DNA from: Chiua virens
Lineage: Eukaryota; Basidiomycota; Agaricomycetes; Boletales; Boletaceae
Direction: 5' to 3'
DNA length: 64,000 bases
NCBI GenBank assembly: GCA_019787685.1
Contig: JAHNUO010000003.1
Coordinates: 1,488,001 to 1,552,000, forward strand
Part shown: piece after piece, positions 34,891-47,414 of the stretch
Position numbering within the stretch: the first letter of the stretch is position 1
How the letters are laid out: each line of letters starts with the position of its first letter
Translations under genes and position numbers: made by a program
Notes under the pieces: model-generated
The model's database searches: none
Seen by the model: the letters and a program-made list of their open reading frames with translations, nothing else
What the model was told of the DNA's origin: nothing

Positions 34891-36083
34891 AAATGTGGTC
34901 TATCTTACAGATTGTCAGAGTGAGTTGTGATGCGAGGCAACAGGAATACCTCTCGCGGGAATGTGAGAACTGAAGTGGGGGAGCATTGCAAGGTCACTAA
35001 AACTGCACAAAGAAGCATCACCCACTGTAATCATATGTAACAGCGGCGAGTACCACCACTGTCTTTGGTCCCTTAAACCATTGACCGAGTGAAATTTCGA
35101 GGGAACGTACGCAGTGCGTAGTTTTGCTGCAGGACAAACTCCGATTTGCTCTGTAAGTCCGAGGACATAAGTAACTTGCGTCTAAAGTAAAAAGGGCCGT
35201 GGAGTGGTTAGGAACTAAGAATGAAAGGGAGGAGGTTGTCCTGCTTATCGAAATGAAGTCGCCCAAGCCATCCTTATATTCTCGCCCAGTCATGAAACCA
35301 TTAGTCCATCGCCCCGCTACATCGGAATGAACATATGCTGGCAGTAGTCACTAGCACGGGATCGGTGCCTCCAAGCGTGACGATGCAACTGCCTGATACG
35401 CTGAAGCGATGACATGATTTCGTGTCGCCACGTAGTCTCATCGCCTATGGTCAGCAGCATACCCACAAAAGTGACCGGTACGGATATAGATATATGTGTG
35501 CCGTGTGTTATACCATATACCCGTGCATATTCCCTCGGCACGAGGATGCATTGATGGACTGGCAGAAGGCAGCATTGAACACTGTGGTCTGGAATAAATA
35601 AACTTCAAAGGCATCACAACAAAGTATGTGCATTGTTTGCAGTGGTTGTGTGGACAAGAATTGTTTGGGATCGATGGTGACTGAAAACAAGGTATGTACT
35701 TACTTGCTAGTAGACTGGTGACTACTGGCAGCCCCGGTAGCCCGTCTGAAAGGGACCTGGGAAGGCAACCGTCGGTACGGTCGGACCTAGGAATATATGA
35801 CCTACCAAGACTGGTTTTTCTCGAATTCATTTGACTCAAAAGCTGGATAAATTGCTGGGTGCATTCAACAACATTTCATATGTCTGGTAGTGTATCATCG
35901 AATACGCAATACGTCCACCTGTCGTTCGGGTCGGTGACGCGGAAGGGCGGGTAAAACTTCCCGCCAGAGAGTAAACATCACCATTGCCTATTTTTATTCC
36001 TGGATCGCACAGGACGGTGTCAGCGAATTGTGCTGGTTGCATCGTAGCATCGGATGTGGCATACAAATGTACCAGCTAACATA
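34891..36083. other. 1.2-kb region with no resolved gene
   Basis: Between the 5' side of the seven-TM gene and the 3' end of ETF alpha, both on the minus strand. A frame around 35018-35293 (-) containing EISLGQWFKGPKTVVVLAAV might be the first exon of the seven-TM gene. The rest (35300-36080) shows only short frames without motifs. Confidence 0.35.
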
Positions 36084-37227
36084 TTACTTCAACTTCTCCA
36101 CCATCTCGGGCACGATCTCGAAGAGATCTGCTACTAGCCCAACATCAGCTACCTGGAAGATCGGAGCGTCGGGGTCCTGGATAACGTTAGACAATGAAAG
36201 TGCAAGAAAGTGGGAACTCACCTTGTTGACGGCAACAATAAGCTTGGAGTCTTTCATGCCAGCAAGGTGTTGAATTGCTCCAGAAATTCCGAGTGCCATG
36301 TATAGCTCGGGCGCAACAACCTTGCCGGTTTGGCCCACTTGTAGCGAATTGTCTGCATAGCCCGCATCAACAGCTGCTCGCGAAGCACCGACTGCTGCCC
36401 CCAGTGCATCGGCAAGGGGATACAAGGTAGCCTGGAATGTCTCGGCGTCTTTGAGTGCTCGCCCACCAGACACCACTCGGCTGGCAACTCCCAAATCGGG
36501 ACGGTCGGATTTGCTCAACGACGTGGAGACGTTATTTGATGGGGAATCGGAGATTTCGATAGGATTAAGAACTATTGTTTCAGCTTCTGCTTCACCTGAT
36601 ACGGCAGCAGAAAATGCGGTCGACCGCACAGTGAAAAACTTGACGGGTATCGAAGACGGCGCTCGAATTGTTGAGATGGCATTTCCTGCATAGATCGGGC
36701 GCGCAAATGTCGTACTGTTGGATGAACTGTCGTGCTCGACAGATATGACATCGGACACGGCGGGAACATCAAGTTTCGCGGCAACTCGAGGGAGGATGGA
36801 TTTAGCGGATGAGGAGTGCGCTGAGACGACATGAGTAAACGAAGAACTGTCAGAAAGGACCTTCTCCAAGAGCGGTGCGACGAATTTCCGGCACAGGGGT
36901 TGAGTACTGTGGGGAGACGGAATGGAGTACGGCATCTAATCCCTTTATTCTGTGAAAATGCTGGGAGTTAGTATGCGCAGTGAAACCTGGTAAGGGACTG
37001 ACACACTTCCTCGCCTTGGCTAAGATGCCTGGGACTTGGTCCGGGGCACCCGTAAGAAGCCCAGTCACCTTTCCACCAAGCTGGGAAGCGGCGGTCAATG
37101 CGGAGAGCGAGGCAGAGTCGAGCTCACCATCACGATGCTCCAAGAATACTAGGGCATGCGGTGATGGAGATGTAGCATAACTTCTGGCGAGTGTCCTGGC
37201 CAACGCTGTTGTTCTGATGCGGAACAT
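36084..37227 (-). CDS. ETFA: Electron transfer flavoprotein alpha subunit, mitochondrial
   Basis: Passes electrons from acyl-CoA dehydrogenases to ETF-ubiquinone oxidoreductase. Start at 37227 gives an Arg/Ala-rich mitochondrial presequence ([18 protein letters not shown]). The N-terminal domain has [26 protein letters not shown]. The C-terminal FAD-binding domain is textbook: [67 protein letters not shown], intron, [30 protein letters not shown]. Introns near 36960-37005 and 36180-36222. One frame slip around 36895-36905 (between LHSVS and [11 protein letters not shown]) is bridged. Head-to-head with PEX5, so fatty-acid oxidation and peroxisomal import genes share a promoter region. Confidence 0.93.
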
Positions 37228-37350
37228 CGTGACCGATTGAATCAAACCGACCGGCTTCACTTTGCATCCCTTCTCCGTAAGCACGTGATTCACATACCTA
37301 AATACGACTGGTGTCAAATTCCAAGGTCTCTTCTTTCAACGTCCATTACA
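37228..37350. promoter_or_regulatory. 123-bp divergent promoter, ETFA / PEX5
   Basis: Start codons of ETFA (-, 37227) and PEX5 (+, 37351) flank this short segment, which must hold both promoters. Inferred from positions. Confidence 0.45.
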
Positions 37351-39740
37351 ATGTCACTGCAAGGCTTGATATCCGGCTCAGAGTGTGCCGTACCTTCAAA
37401 TCCATTATCACAGGTCCTCAAGCACACCGAAGGCGATAGGAGTCTCCAACAGGTCAGTAATTTCACCCGCCTGGGAACAGACGTCTAATAGGACTCGGTT
37501 TAGGATCGGGTCGGGGGACCCTCGTCGTCTCGAGTGCGATCAACTCTGCTGTCTCTAAAACCTTTACTGAATATACATATAGTTACAACACTTGCCAGGA
37601 AGTGCGACAGCTCAAGCTGCAGAGCAGGATGTACAGATGGCAAGGACAGTTTTTTGGAGGTCCGATGGCCCCATCCCTTGCACTTGCGCCCCCTGTCTCA
37701 CACGCGGAGCTTTTCCGCATGCCCGATGTTAGGTGGGGGGGTCGACCTGAGTCAAGCATGGGCCAGGAGGAATACCGCAACAGCAAGCATCGCTACTCAG
37801 AGACGATGCAACGCGAGCTCAGTGGGGTTCTGAGTTCGGTGGGACGCTCAGCCCTATCATTCAGGGACCTTCCACGCAGCAACCGGGTCAACAGATCTTG
37901 GATGGTATGTGCTAACCATGAATATTTGTTTGGCGATCATCTAAGGCCTGATCGACAAGCACAACGTCCCTATACGAACCTCAATGTTCCGTACAATTAT
38001 TCAATGCCTATGTATGGATCCGGTATGAATGGTCCCTGCTTTGCAACAAATCTTCAACCCCGCTCTTCACATCGTGTCATCGGATAAGGGCAAGGCAAGG
38101 CTCGAGATGCGGATTTCGAGGCCGCATTTGCGCAGGCTGCTGCCTCCCTCAGCATTTCTGACGTAAATAGTTCCGCGAGGATCGTTGAATTAGAGTCCAA
38201 TTCTACTGTTGCTGAACCAGCGTCTGAAGATGTCAAAACTAACACAGACTTCTCCGAGTTAGTATTCTCTTGCACGTTCCGTTGCGATCTAACACTTATC
38301 AGGGTCTGGCAACACTCGCAAGAATCCGATGCGGCTTCGAAGAGCGAAAATCTACCAAAGTGGGAATCTGAATTCAATCAGCTTATGACAGCCCAACGTG
38401 AAGAATTGGGTCAAGATTATGGTGGTGCAATGCAAAATGCATGGGAGAGTGGATATGGATATGACGAATTTGCCGATACCATGGACAATAATCCCAATTT
38501 CGATGAGCTCGGATACCCAATCCTACCCGATTATGCCTTTGGTGAGGCCTGCTTGCATTCATTCGCGTGCATGGCTGTTGATGTTGAATCAGAGCAAAAT
38601 AATCCGTTCTTCCAACCTTCTACATCCATCCGATCTCCGTTGGCGGAGGCAAAGGCACTCTTGGAGCGTAATGGGTCGTTATCGGAGGCTGCGCTCTTAC
38701 TAGAAGCTGCTATACAAGCAGGTGAACTTGGTGAACACGGCTATGAGGCTTGGATACTCTTGGGAGAAACAAGAAATATGGATGAACGCGAGGAGCAGGG
38801 CATGCGCGCATTGATGGAAGGTGTTCGAAGGGCAGAAGCCGCTGGTGCAGACGGAGCGGGCATGTTGGTACGCATTTTCTGTCTCCTGAGCCGTTGCCAC
38901 TGTTTTTCATCGATCCCTTCCAAGTCACTTGCAATCTCATTCACTAACGAGTCCTACGACCGGGCATCATACCATATGCTCTGGCGTTGGTTGCATGCAC
39001 GGTTCCCGACATTCCCCGTCCATGATGATGTCGAAAAGGCCGTGCGGTCTCACTCAACATGGGACTCGCACGATCGCCTTACCGAAGTCTTTCTAGCACT
39101 TGCAAGACAGCAGTATGATCAGGGTGTAGTCGATCCTGACGTTCAGGTAGCGCTTGGCGTTCTTTTTACAACAAAGCAGAGTACGATCGTGCGAAGGATT
39201 GCTTCGAGAGTGCGTTGTCTCAACATCCTCGGGTGAGTTTCTTGCATATTTTTTGAAAGTCTCCAACACTAATATTTACTCTTCTGCAGGATTACCTTTT
39301 ATGGAATCGCTTTGGTTCATGTCTGTCAAATGGTAATAAACCAGAGGAAGCTTTGGGTGCCTACAGAGAAGCGCTAAATCTCCGTCCAACGTACACTCGT
39401 GCGGTCTACAATGTTGGAGTTGCTTGTGAGTAAGACGACGTTTGTGTTTTGTACCACGCTGATGGTTGTACAGGTCTAAACATCAGCGCCCACAAAGAAG
39501 CTGCGGAACATTTTCTGAGTGCCCTTGAGATGCAAGAGTCAACAGGAGATAGACAAACGAGCGAACAATTATGGACTACGTTAAGGCGCACCTTTTTACA
39601 GATGGTGAGCCAACCTGTTTTTGTCAGTCTTTTTCTCCTAAGTATCCATTATGAAGGATCGTAACGATTTGGCGGAACTGGCTAAGCCCGAGAGTCGCTC
39701 TAACTTGAATGTCTTCCGGCAGCACGGCTTCGATTTCTAG
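37351..39740 (+). CDS. PEX5: Peroxisomal targeting signal 1 receptor PEX5
   Basis: Cytosolic shuttle that binds PTS1 (SKL) cargo and docks at the peroxisome. N-terminus MSLQGLISGSECAVPSNPL contains the conserved Cys used for export ubiquitination. QQDRVGGPSSSR follows intron 1. Pex14-binding WxxxF/Y motifs are visible: WAEEY-like (about 37765) and WESEFNQL (38363). The C-terminal TPR domain includes EAWILLGETRN, LTEVFLALARQQYDQG, DPDVQVALGVLF, YDRAKDCFESAL, DYLLWNRFGSCLSNG, EALGAYREALNLRPTYTRA, VYNVGVACLNISAHKEAAEHF, and ends NVFRQHGFDF. Frame slips near 37650 and 37760 are bridged. At least eight introns. Confidence 0.93.
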
Positions 39741-40113
39741 ATTAGCAATAATCTGGTGCAAAGTTGGTGTATCTTCCTCAAACAGAGACCCTGGAAATTC
39801 TGGACGAGTATTTGGAACGTGGGCTTTGCTAGATCTAAGATCATCTCGAATGAAACACATGTACTAAATCCGGTTGTGAAATCCCTGTTTCCATACCTTG
39901 ATGGGTTTGATTGACCAACTTGAACGGACTTCCGCACTATTAAGGTAACGGGAAGCCGGCACGGATTAGATCTAAATTATCCAGGTCATGGGATGCCCCC
40001 AGTGCGAATAATACCCGGTCCGATTTGGATTTACAGTCGAGCCTTATAAGTGGGACCGACATCGGTCTCACACTTCAAAGCTTCAATCTTGAGCGCTCGT
40101 CGTTGATATCCAC
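39741..40113. other. Spacer between PEX5 and ILV3
   Basis: About 370 bp between two same-strand genes; contains the PEX5 3' UTR and ILV3 promoter. Antisense frames crossing it have no motif. Confidence 0.4.
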
Positions 40114-43087
40114 ATGTCCGGTGTTGAAATGTACGTTTTCGCCTCAGATCTGTCGGATAACCAAATGCTGACCCTAGGCGGCCATTAGTCACCCTGTTGC
40201 GAAATCTTTCGCGAACCCCAACAATGTCAAACTCAACAAGATATCCTGTCAATTGACGCAGGACAAGGTGAGTGTTCTGGGTATCTAAAGTGGTATGGGG
40301 GCTAACAAACAAGTAAATGCCAGGCTCGAGGTGGTGCTCAAGCCATGCGTTCGCAGTCTCTGTTCTTTTGGGGTGGTACATCCTGATATACTGTCGTAGT
40401 CTACGCTACTGGGTTGACTGAAGAAGATATGAACAAGCCTCAGGTATGTGTTTGCTGGTACTAATAATAATCATGGGCACATCCGAGTCGCCTGACTTTC
40501 TCTGGCAGATCGGTATTTCCCCGATCTGGTGGGAGGGTGAGTGGGAAGTGTTGTATCGAGAGACAACAACCTAATTCCTATCAAGGCAATCCGTGTAATA
40601 TGCACCTTGTGGGTTTCATGAGCTGTGCTTCATTTGAGGGTTGTACTGATTTTGTCTATAACAAGCTCGACCTTGCGAAAAAGATCAAAGAAGGTTGCAA
40701 GGAGGAAGGCTTGGTCGGGTTGCTCTTCAATACTATCGGTGTCAGGTTCGCAGTCAAACTAGCTTGACAATATCGTCCAGTTCGTCTCATCACGATTCTA
40801 GTGATGCAATCACTATGGGTACTGATGGTATCGTTTTATCTGAACCTCTGCCATGGAAAGTATTTTTTGATTTCATTTTGTTTCGCAGGGATGCGCTATT
40901 CGTGCGTTTCTATCGGATCATTGGCGCGTGAGGTCTTTGTTGACTGTCCCTCTGTAGACTACCTAGCCGTGACCTTATTGCGGACTCTGTCGAGGCTGTG
41001 AGCCACTTTCTGTGGCCCTGCAAGCTTTAGCTAACAACTGAATCAAGGTCACTTTGGTGCGATGATTGTCGTTTCGATAGATTGTCTCGCCAACACGAAT
41101 TTGCCTTGTTAGGCACAACATTATGACGGCAACATCTCCTGTCCCTGGATGCGACAAGAACATGCCTGGTGTTTTACTCGCTGCCGCCCGCCACAACCGT
41201 CCCACCATAATTGTTTATGGCGGAACCATCCAAGTAGGCACGCGCCATGTCGACTGTCCCTCGATGGGACATAAAAAGGGTGGTACTGTCAATATCTCAG
41301 ATGCGTTTGAGTCCTACGGTATGATTTATTCCATATTTCTCCTATTTCCTGAACTCATCATGATCAGGTGCATATGCGGTGGGTCTCATCAACGACGAGG
41401 AACGTTTTGACGTGGTTAAGCATTCCTGCCCTGGCCCGGGAGCCTGTGGTGGTATGTATACGTGAGTAACCTCATTCCCATGTCTTCACTGTGTGTGTCT
41501 TGATTTTGTGTTTATGATGACTCAGGGCGAACACCATGAGTTCTGCCCTCGAGGTTCTTGGGATGTCCTTGCCGTACTCCTCCAGTACACCAGCGATGTA
41601 CCCAGGTACGTGAGATTCCTGAGTTGAACACAGTAATTCATCTCGAGGTTGCAGAAAAGATACAGGAATGCTTCAGGGCCGCAAAGTACATGAAACGTCT
41701 ACTTGAGATGGATTTGAAACCCAGAGACATTCTGACCCGCCAGTCGTTCTTGAACGCAATTACGATCGTTAACATCCTTGGAGGATCAACCAATGCAGTA
41801 CGTCTTTCAAACTTCGACCATGTTACATGATCTGACAGCCGGAAGGTACTTCATTTGCTCGCCATCGCACGAGCTGCTGATATACCTCTCACTATTGATG
41901 ATTTTCAGGAAGTTTCTGACAGAACGCCTTATATCGCTGACCTCAAGTATGCATTCAATTCGGCTCGTAAAGTTTCATGGGCTGACCATGGTGTGAGGCC
42001 TTCTGGCAAGTATTACATGGAAGACGTGCACAAGATTGGTGGAATCCCTGCGCTGCTCAAGTATCTGATCAAGCATACCAATCTGATTGATGGTAGTCAG
42101 ATGACCGTCACGGGAAAGACACTCGCAGAGAATCTCGAGGACGTACCAGAACTCGACTTCGAAACGCAGGACATCATTAGGAGAGTGGAGGACCCGATCA
42201 AACCGACGGGTCACCTGACGATTTTGCGAGGAAGTCTGGCGCCTGGAACCGCTGTTGCCAAGCTGACCGGTAAAGAAGGCTTGAGGTTTGAGGTTCGTGT
42301 TCCCGTCGAGTTGACCCCAAAGTCCAAGTTCTGAGTCAGAGTTATCAGGGTGTTGCCAAATGCTACGACAGGTAATGCATACTGGAGGCTCCTCATTAAA
42401 TGCTAAATTTGTCACCAGTGTGCACGACTTCTATCCCTCTCTTGAAAGAGGGAGAGGTCAAACCAGGAACTGTCCTCATCTTCAGATACCAAGGCCCGAA
42501 GGGTGCACCCGGGATGCCTGAGGTCTGCTATACAGTTCGCTTATTTAGTATATTTCTAACGTCGATTTCTTATAGATGTTAGGTAAAGTCGATACAACAA
42601 TTTATTCCAATTTGTCGCTCACTGGTTTGATCGTAGGACCCACCGCTGCTTTGATGGGAGCTGGCCTTGGTAACTCAACTGCCCTCATTACTGATGGACG
42701 GTTCTCGGGGGCCTCCCGAGGATTTATCATTGGTGATCCATTTATGACTTGAAGTGGGATTTTAGGTATTCACGATCACTGTTATGTCAGGCCACGTCGT
42801 CCCTGAGGCCACCTTGGGTGGCCCTATTGCTCTCGTTAAAGACGGTGATCGCATCATCATTGATGCGGGATCGCGATCCATCAATTGGCTAGTAGAAAAG
42901 GACGAGAAGGCGGCGCGTAGGAAGGAATGGGAAGCTTCGGGTAAGAACGCCTTGAAGGAAAAGCGAGGTATTTTGTACCGATATGCCAGGGATGTCGCGG
43001 TGAGTATCAGTACTTGCTAATGTCTTGTCCTGCGCGTGCTGATCTAGCTGCATAAAGCCGGCCAGTGAAGGCGCATACTGCGATTGA
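40114..43087 (+). CDS. ILV3: Dihydroxy-acid dehydratase (branched-chain amino acid synthesis)
   Basis: Fe-S enzyme converting 2,3-dihydroxy-acids to 2-keto acids for Val, Ile and Leu. Splicing 40131-40188 gives [17 protein letters not shown], then [81 protein letters not shown]. Cluster and metal motifs: [29 protein letters not shown]. Then [69 protein letters not shown], and ends [10 protein letters not shown] dozen or more introns. Slips near 41137-41140 and 42440 are bridged. The N-terminus has no evident mitochondrial presequence, unlike classical ILV3. Confidence 0.92.
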
Positions 43088-43368
43088 TTATGATTCCCGC
43101 TCCCATGTGCAAGGACGTATGTATTATGAAATTTTCTACCTGTAACAATGGATCCAAACGGCAGATATCATGCTCTTTGATTAACTTCCGATCGCCTTAC
43201 CACTTCAAGTTTTACTCGCCCACGCTGTTTGAGTCACATTCTATCATCACGACTACTTCGTACATCGACAAGTATTCCCATGCTTACAGACGATCTGCTA
43301 CGTTAGCATTCAGGCTCCTAAGTATTTGAACTTTGTGGGTCGCCTTAGTCGGAGTTTGACGAACGTGA
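43088..43368. repeat. Spacer carrying a degenerate copy of the next gene's first exon
   Basis: Bases about 43228-43292 resemble 43366-43438 in order and spacing: TCACATTC-TATCATCACGAC / TCGCATTC-CATCACCACGAC, then TTCGTA-ACAAGTATTCCC-CTTAC-ATCTGCTA in both. The upstream copy still translates as SIITTTSYIDKYSHAYRRSA, against SITTTVSYIINKYSRSYPSA downstream, but hits a stop after LLSI. It looks like a local tandem duplication with one decayed copy. Confidence 0.55.
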
Positions 43369-44656
43369 TGTCGCATTCCATCACCACGACTGTTTCGTAT
43401 ATTATCAACAAGTATTCCCGTTCTTACCCATCTGCTAGTCTAAGGTCCTCTCTTGGCGCTCAGACTCTTATCGATTCCGAATGGCAGCATTTCACGAACC
43501 CGGTCATGAAGATCATCCTGGAAGCGAAAAAATCGCCTTCGGGCCAACTAGTCTCCATGCGCCTGAAGATACTGTGGGGTTTGCATACAGAGCCAAGCGA
43601 CTTGCAAGTCGATCACAGGGAAGTTATCTTTGTGAGCAACGCTACTGGCAGAGTGACTTCGCCTAGTTTGTCTGACATGGTCTATCTTAGGAAGATCTGG
43701 AGTTACTGTCCTTTTCGTCTTTGCCGGCCTTGTCAGCGACTGTCGCCCAGTCCGATCAGAGCCTTCCGCTCAAAGCAGTGTACCGAGATACAATCGTTGG
43801 AATCCGCTACTTGCATCCGAGGATCGTTCCTCCTGGTGCACAACCGGCAAGTTGCTCCGTTGTGGAATATCGCCCCTGCTTTACTAGCTGACTCACGGCC
43901 TCCATTCTCATGATTTGCCAGACATACCGTCGATTTCAGATCACGTTCAAGGACGTATTGAACGCGTCGCAATGCATCGACGCTATCAAAGCAGTATGTC
44001 CCTGTAAGGCGAGTCCCCATCCGGCGCATGCACATATCAATCGACACGCGACGATGCTCTCTACGTCGTTGACGCGGACTGGGACGATCGCAACGGGACC
44101 TGCACCACAGGCTGCGGCGACGTTGATGGATCGTCATCATACTATGGTGCCAACACCGGCTGAGTCAAGATTGGTGCCACCAGCGACGTTTCCAGGTCAG
44201 CTCCAAGCTCCGGAAAATGAAGCCTCTTCAAATACGCCATCTTTTTCCGCGGCGACAAGTCTGTCCTCGGACAACAGCAGCACCTTTGTGACATGCCCCG
44301 ACACGTCCTACAAAACAGACACCCAGGCGAACAGCCAGAAAGGAAAAGGCGGCCCGCTCAAAAAACGTGGTCGCGACGCAGCAACAAGTTCTTTGCCTAA
44401 TTCATCGCAGCCCCTATCGTCGGATCAAAGTGTAACGATGCCACCACCCCCAGTTCCGCGACACGCGATGCACGCTACCGACGCCACGACTCAGCTTGAA
44501 GCACCATCGAAAACGGTAGACGCGGCTGACGAGAGGTCGCAGTTTCTGGTGTCCTTGAGCGAACATCCGTCGCTGTACGATTTGTCTCGAACTGAGCTCG
44601 AAACCCTCGTTAGTCAAGTTATCCGAGAAGAAGGATTCCTTGGTCTGGTAACGTGA
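43369..44656 (+). CDS. Possible REC114-like meiotic recombination protein
   Basis: Candidate start MSHSITTTVSYIINKYSRSYP at 43369. The first part (WQHFTNPVMKIILEAK, REVIFVSNATG, then RYLHPRIVPPG in a shifted frame) looks like a PH-type N-domain. Then comes FQITFKDVLNASQCIDAIKAVCPC, a long Ser/Thr/Pro-rich disordered stretch with KKRGRD, and a short conserved-looking C-terminal helix region, SLYDLSRTELETLVSQVI. That order (N-terminal PH-like domain, disordered linker, C-terminal helix that would bind MEI4) is the REC114 plan. The match is by architecture and general resemblance only; frames change at least twice, by introns or indels, around 43600-43920. Confidence 0.4.
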
Positions 44657-44823
44657 CAACGCATCATGGCAGCCTTAAAACTCACGCCTAAATTCCCAGC
44701 TCGAATCCCTCGACTCTTTATGGAGAGTTAAAGGATTCCTCGGCCGTTGAACGACATCTATGGATTGTCAATGTGCAATACAATCATGTTTATGCTTGTG
44801 CTGTTAACGTCCTATTCATCACC

Positions 44824-46171
44824 CTAGCCCGTATGTGAGGTCAGAGGCACATCCTCGGTTGCTTCGAGCGAAGTGCCAGCGACCTGTAACTCGTGTACAC
44901 TCTCGAGGCCGACCCCTCGAAGGATTCTACCGATCCCCTCCTTCTTCATGGCCTCCATTTCCGACTCGCTCTTGGCGAGCAGCATGCCTGCGAAGCCAAG
45001 AGAATTAACACTGATGAGTTCTTGCGCCTCCTTTATCTTGTAAGCTTCGTGACGGCGAGGTATCAGATGCATGTGCTCCAAGGTGAGGATGACATTGTAA
45101 GAAGGAGGACCGGCGGGGTAATCAGGGTCGTGTCTCACGGTGGATATGACCAGATCGAGAAGCGACAAGAATGGGGGAAAGAGTGCATGGATCAGTTTAT
45201 CCAGGGCAAGGTCGCCAGACAGCGTGGGGAGGCGGAACACATGGTTGGCGTACGGCAGTGAAGAAATGGCAAAAGGTTTCCCTGTGTGCGATGTCCTTTA
45301 GCCTAGCCTCGTCATCATCCGTGTGTACTAGAATGTAGTTACCGGAAACTTCCAGAGTGGCCTTCTTGGCAAGCTTCTCAATGGGTGGATCTTCGGGACC
45401 GACTTCGATGAGCTGGACATGTTTGTGTGGTTGACTTGCACCGCTGTTCTGCCCGCCTGACACAGCCAAATTATTCGCGATCGTCGATCGTATTATCATC
45501 CAGTCAGGGGGAAGTAAACTTACAGTTATAAAATGCGATGAAGTGCTTACTTCGCTTTTCGAGCAGCAAGCAAAAGGAGATAGGTCTGTACCAAGTCATG
45601 CGGCATGAGGGGCGATGCCTGGGGCTGGAACTCTTTGATCGTAGATTTCACAGATGACCCCTGGGATCAATTGCAGCAACTTACCCTTGGTCACCAACAG
45701 AAAGTGGCACGGCGCCACGGAATATTTATTGAGCTATGTACCAGGAGTTGATTGTGGTTTAGGAGTATGACGACGATCAAACCACTCACCAGAACGACGT
45801 AGTCGGACGATTCATATCCGTCTTGCAAAGACAACTCCCCTACGTACAGTTGTGGACTGTACGGTGGTGCAAATGGGTCCTTTTCGTTTATCGCACTGGA
45901 GTCGGAGGAAATAGAGAGTTGTCCCGCTGCGTTCCGGCCGACTGGCTTTTTCTGTAGCGCAGTGCATAGTCGCAACTGAAACTGGCTCGGCGGACGTGTG
46001 AAGCTGTGCGTGGTGGAGATAAATGGGTAAGAATCACACCTCCAAACCGATGTCCTGGTGTTCATGGATTACCGATGGGAACAGAAAGCCGTCGCCGGAT
46101 TCAGTTGCGATCTTGAGCTTCTCGGGCAACATGGAGATGATATCAGATGCCTGCACTGATGTAGTCGTCAT
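44824..46171 (-). CDS. Ap4A phosphorylase / ATP adenylyltransferase (APA1/APA2 family)
   Basis: Degrades diadenosine tetraphosphate to ADP and ATP. Start at 46171 (MTTTSVQASDIISMLPEKL). Conserved blocks: FLFPSVIHEHQDIGLE, FQLRLCTALQKKP, KDPFAPPYSPQLYVGEL, then NSGASQPHKHVQLIEVGPED carrying the HxHxQ nucleotidyl-transfer histidines, and the C-terminal YNVILTLEHMHLIPRRHEAY with SVNSLGFAGMLLAKSE. Introns near 46042, 45690-45780, 45500-45680 and 45240. The middle exons (45530-45700) were only partly resolved. Length about 310-330 residues, normal. Confidence 0.88.
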
Positions 46172-46460
46172 TGTAATCGCGTCTTTGTGAGTTGACACAA
46201 TCTATCGTGAGGCTGGTTTGGTAGCGTGCGAGCGAGAAATGCCATTCCCGGTCACAAAGTCTAAGAGAACAATAATCATGGCAACTAAAGCTACAACGAC
46301 GGAGTAGACACGAAAGCTGAAAGCATGAACAAAAACTTCCCCACTGGGGATAAGTAGCATAGGACCTGAGTCGCAGCGCCAAGAACCTCAACGGAACGGC
46401 AGGCCGTATGAGCCTCACCCACAGAATACACGGTTGTCAGCCTGTAGGCTGCGGAAAAGC

Positions 46461-47081
46461 TTAAACCTGACCGGGCCGCTTGTCTGCTTTCGGATCCGCA
46501 ATACGCTCGCCTAGGGTGAGAGCTCTGATGTAGAAGACGACAGCAATAAGTGAATAAAGACAGGCGTTCGTGCCCTGGAACATTGTACGGTTAATATTTG
46601 GGGAATATTCCACTAATGGACATACCTGATAGAACAACACGGTGAGGGAAGCCTGCAAAACAAGTAAGACCACTCTTAGAGATATACTGCGATGTATGGG
46701 CGACGCCTTGAGGAAAGGTGCAGGGTATTCGATCGCAATCATGATGAAGCCTAAGACCATGGCAACGATTTGGATAACGGGAAACTTGACAATGATGGTA
46801 ATGAAGGCCTGGAGTTTGGGCGAGGGTCTAGAAGGACGGCGGGTCAGTTGGATGCGAATAGGGGGAGAGGGAGAACGGACTGAATGCCACCTGGGTTTCG
46901 GACGATACCGCCCATGATGTCCCAGAAGAATTTGCGAAAGAGTATTCCCCAGAAACTCGCCCAAATTGCATCTGGAGTCGTTGTCAGATAAGATGAAGGG
47001 AGACGGCTAAAAACGAGACGGACAAACGCTTGCAGTAGTGGATACGAGACGGGTCAAATCATGCCAGACGAGATTTCCCAT
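46461..47081 (-). CDS. Small multi-pass membrane protein of a fungal family
   Basis: Start MGNLVWHDLTRLVSTTAS at 47081. After an intron the frame continues FWGILFRKFFWDIMGG, IVRNPGG, intron, then KLQAFITIIVKFPVIQIVAMVLGFIMIAIEYP, SISLRVVLLVLQASLTVLFYQ, intron, GTNACLYSLIAVVFYIRALTLGE and a charged tail. Four TM helices are likely. The sequence pattern (M-G-x-LVWHE start, IRNPGG, EYPxP, FYQGTNAxLYS) is familiar from basidiomycete predicted proteins, with no known role (DUF7727-like). No frame slips seen. Confidence 0.7.
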
Positions 47082-47414
47082 TGCGGTGAGAGCGTGGTTA
47101 ACAGCGAGTAGAGGACGGACAGACACGTGGGTGAGGGAAGGTATTTGGAGGCCTGCCCCAGAGGAAACGAAGGAGATGCGGAAGGAAGGTGCGTCAAGGG
47201 AGAGACCTGCTCTGCAAACTGACAAAAAAGAAGGGAGAAAAACTAGCGAATTTTCCAAGGAAGTGATTATGTAGGACGCTGGGATCTATACCAGGAAGTA
47301 GTAAGCTAGGCTCATGCTGGGATGATCACTGATTTGGGTGTGATCTAGATGCAGTGGAACGTGGAACCGTATCCAAGGCTTCCCAGCTATTATTGTAGCA
47401 TGGGACGTTATTTT

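Noticed and set aside
40031..40381. 116-codon minus-strand frame upstream of ILV3
   Set aside because: It overlaps the first exons of ILV3, which splice to conserved sequence on the plus strand.
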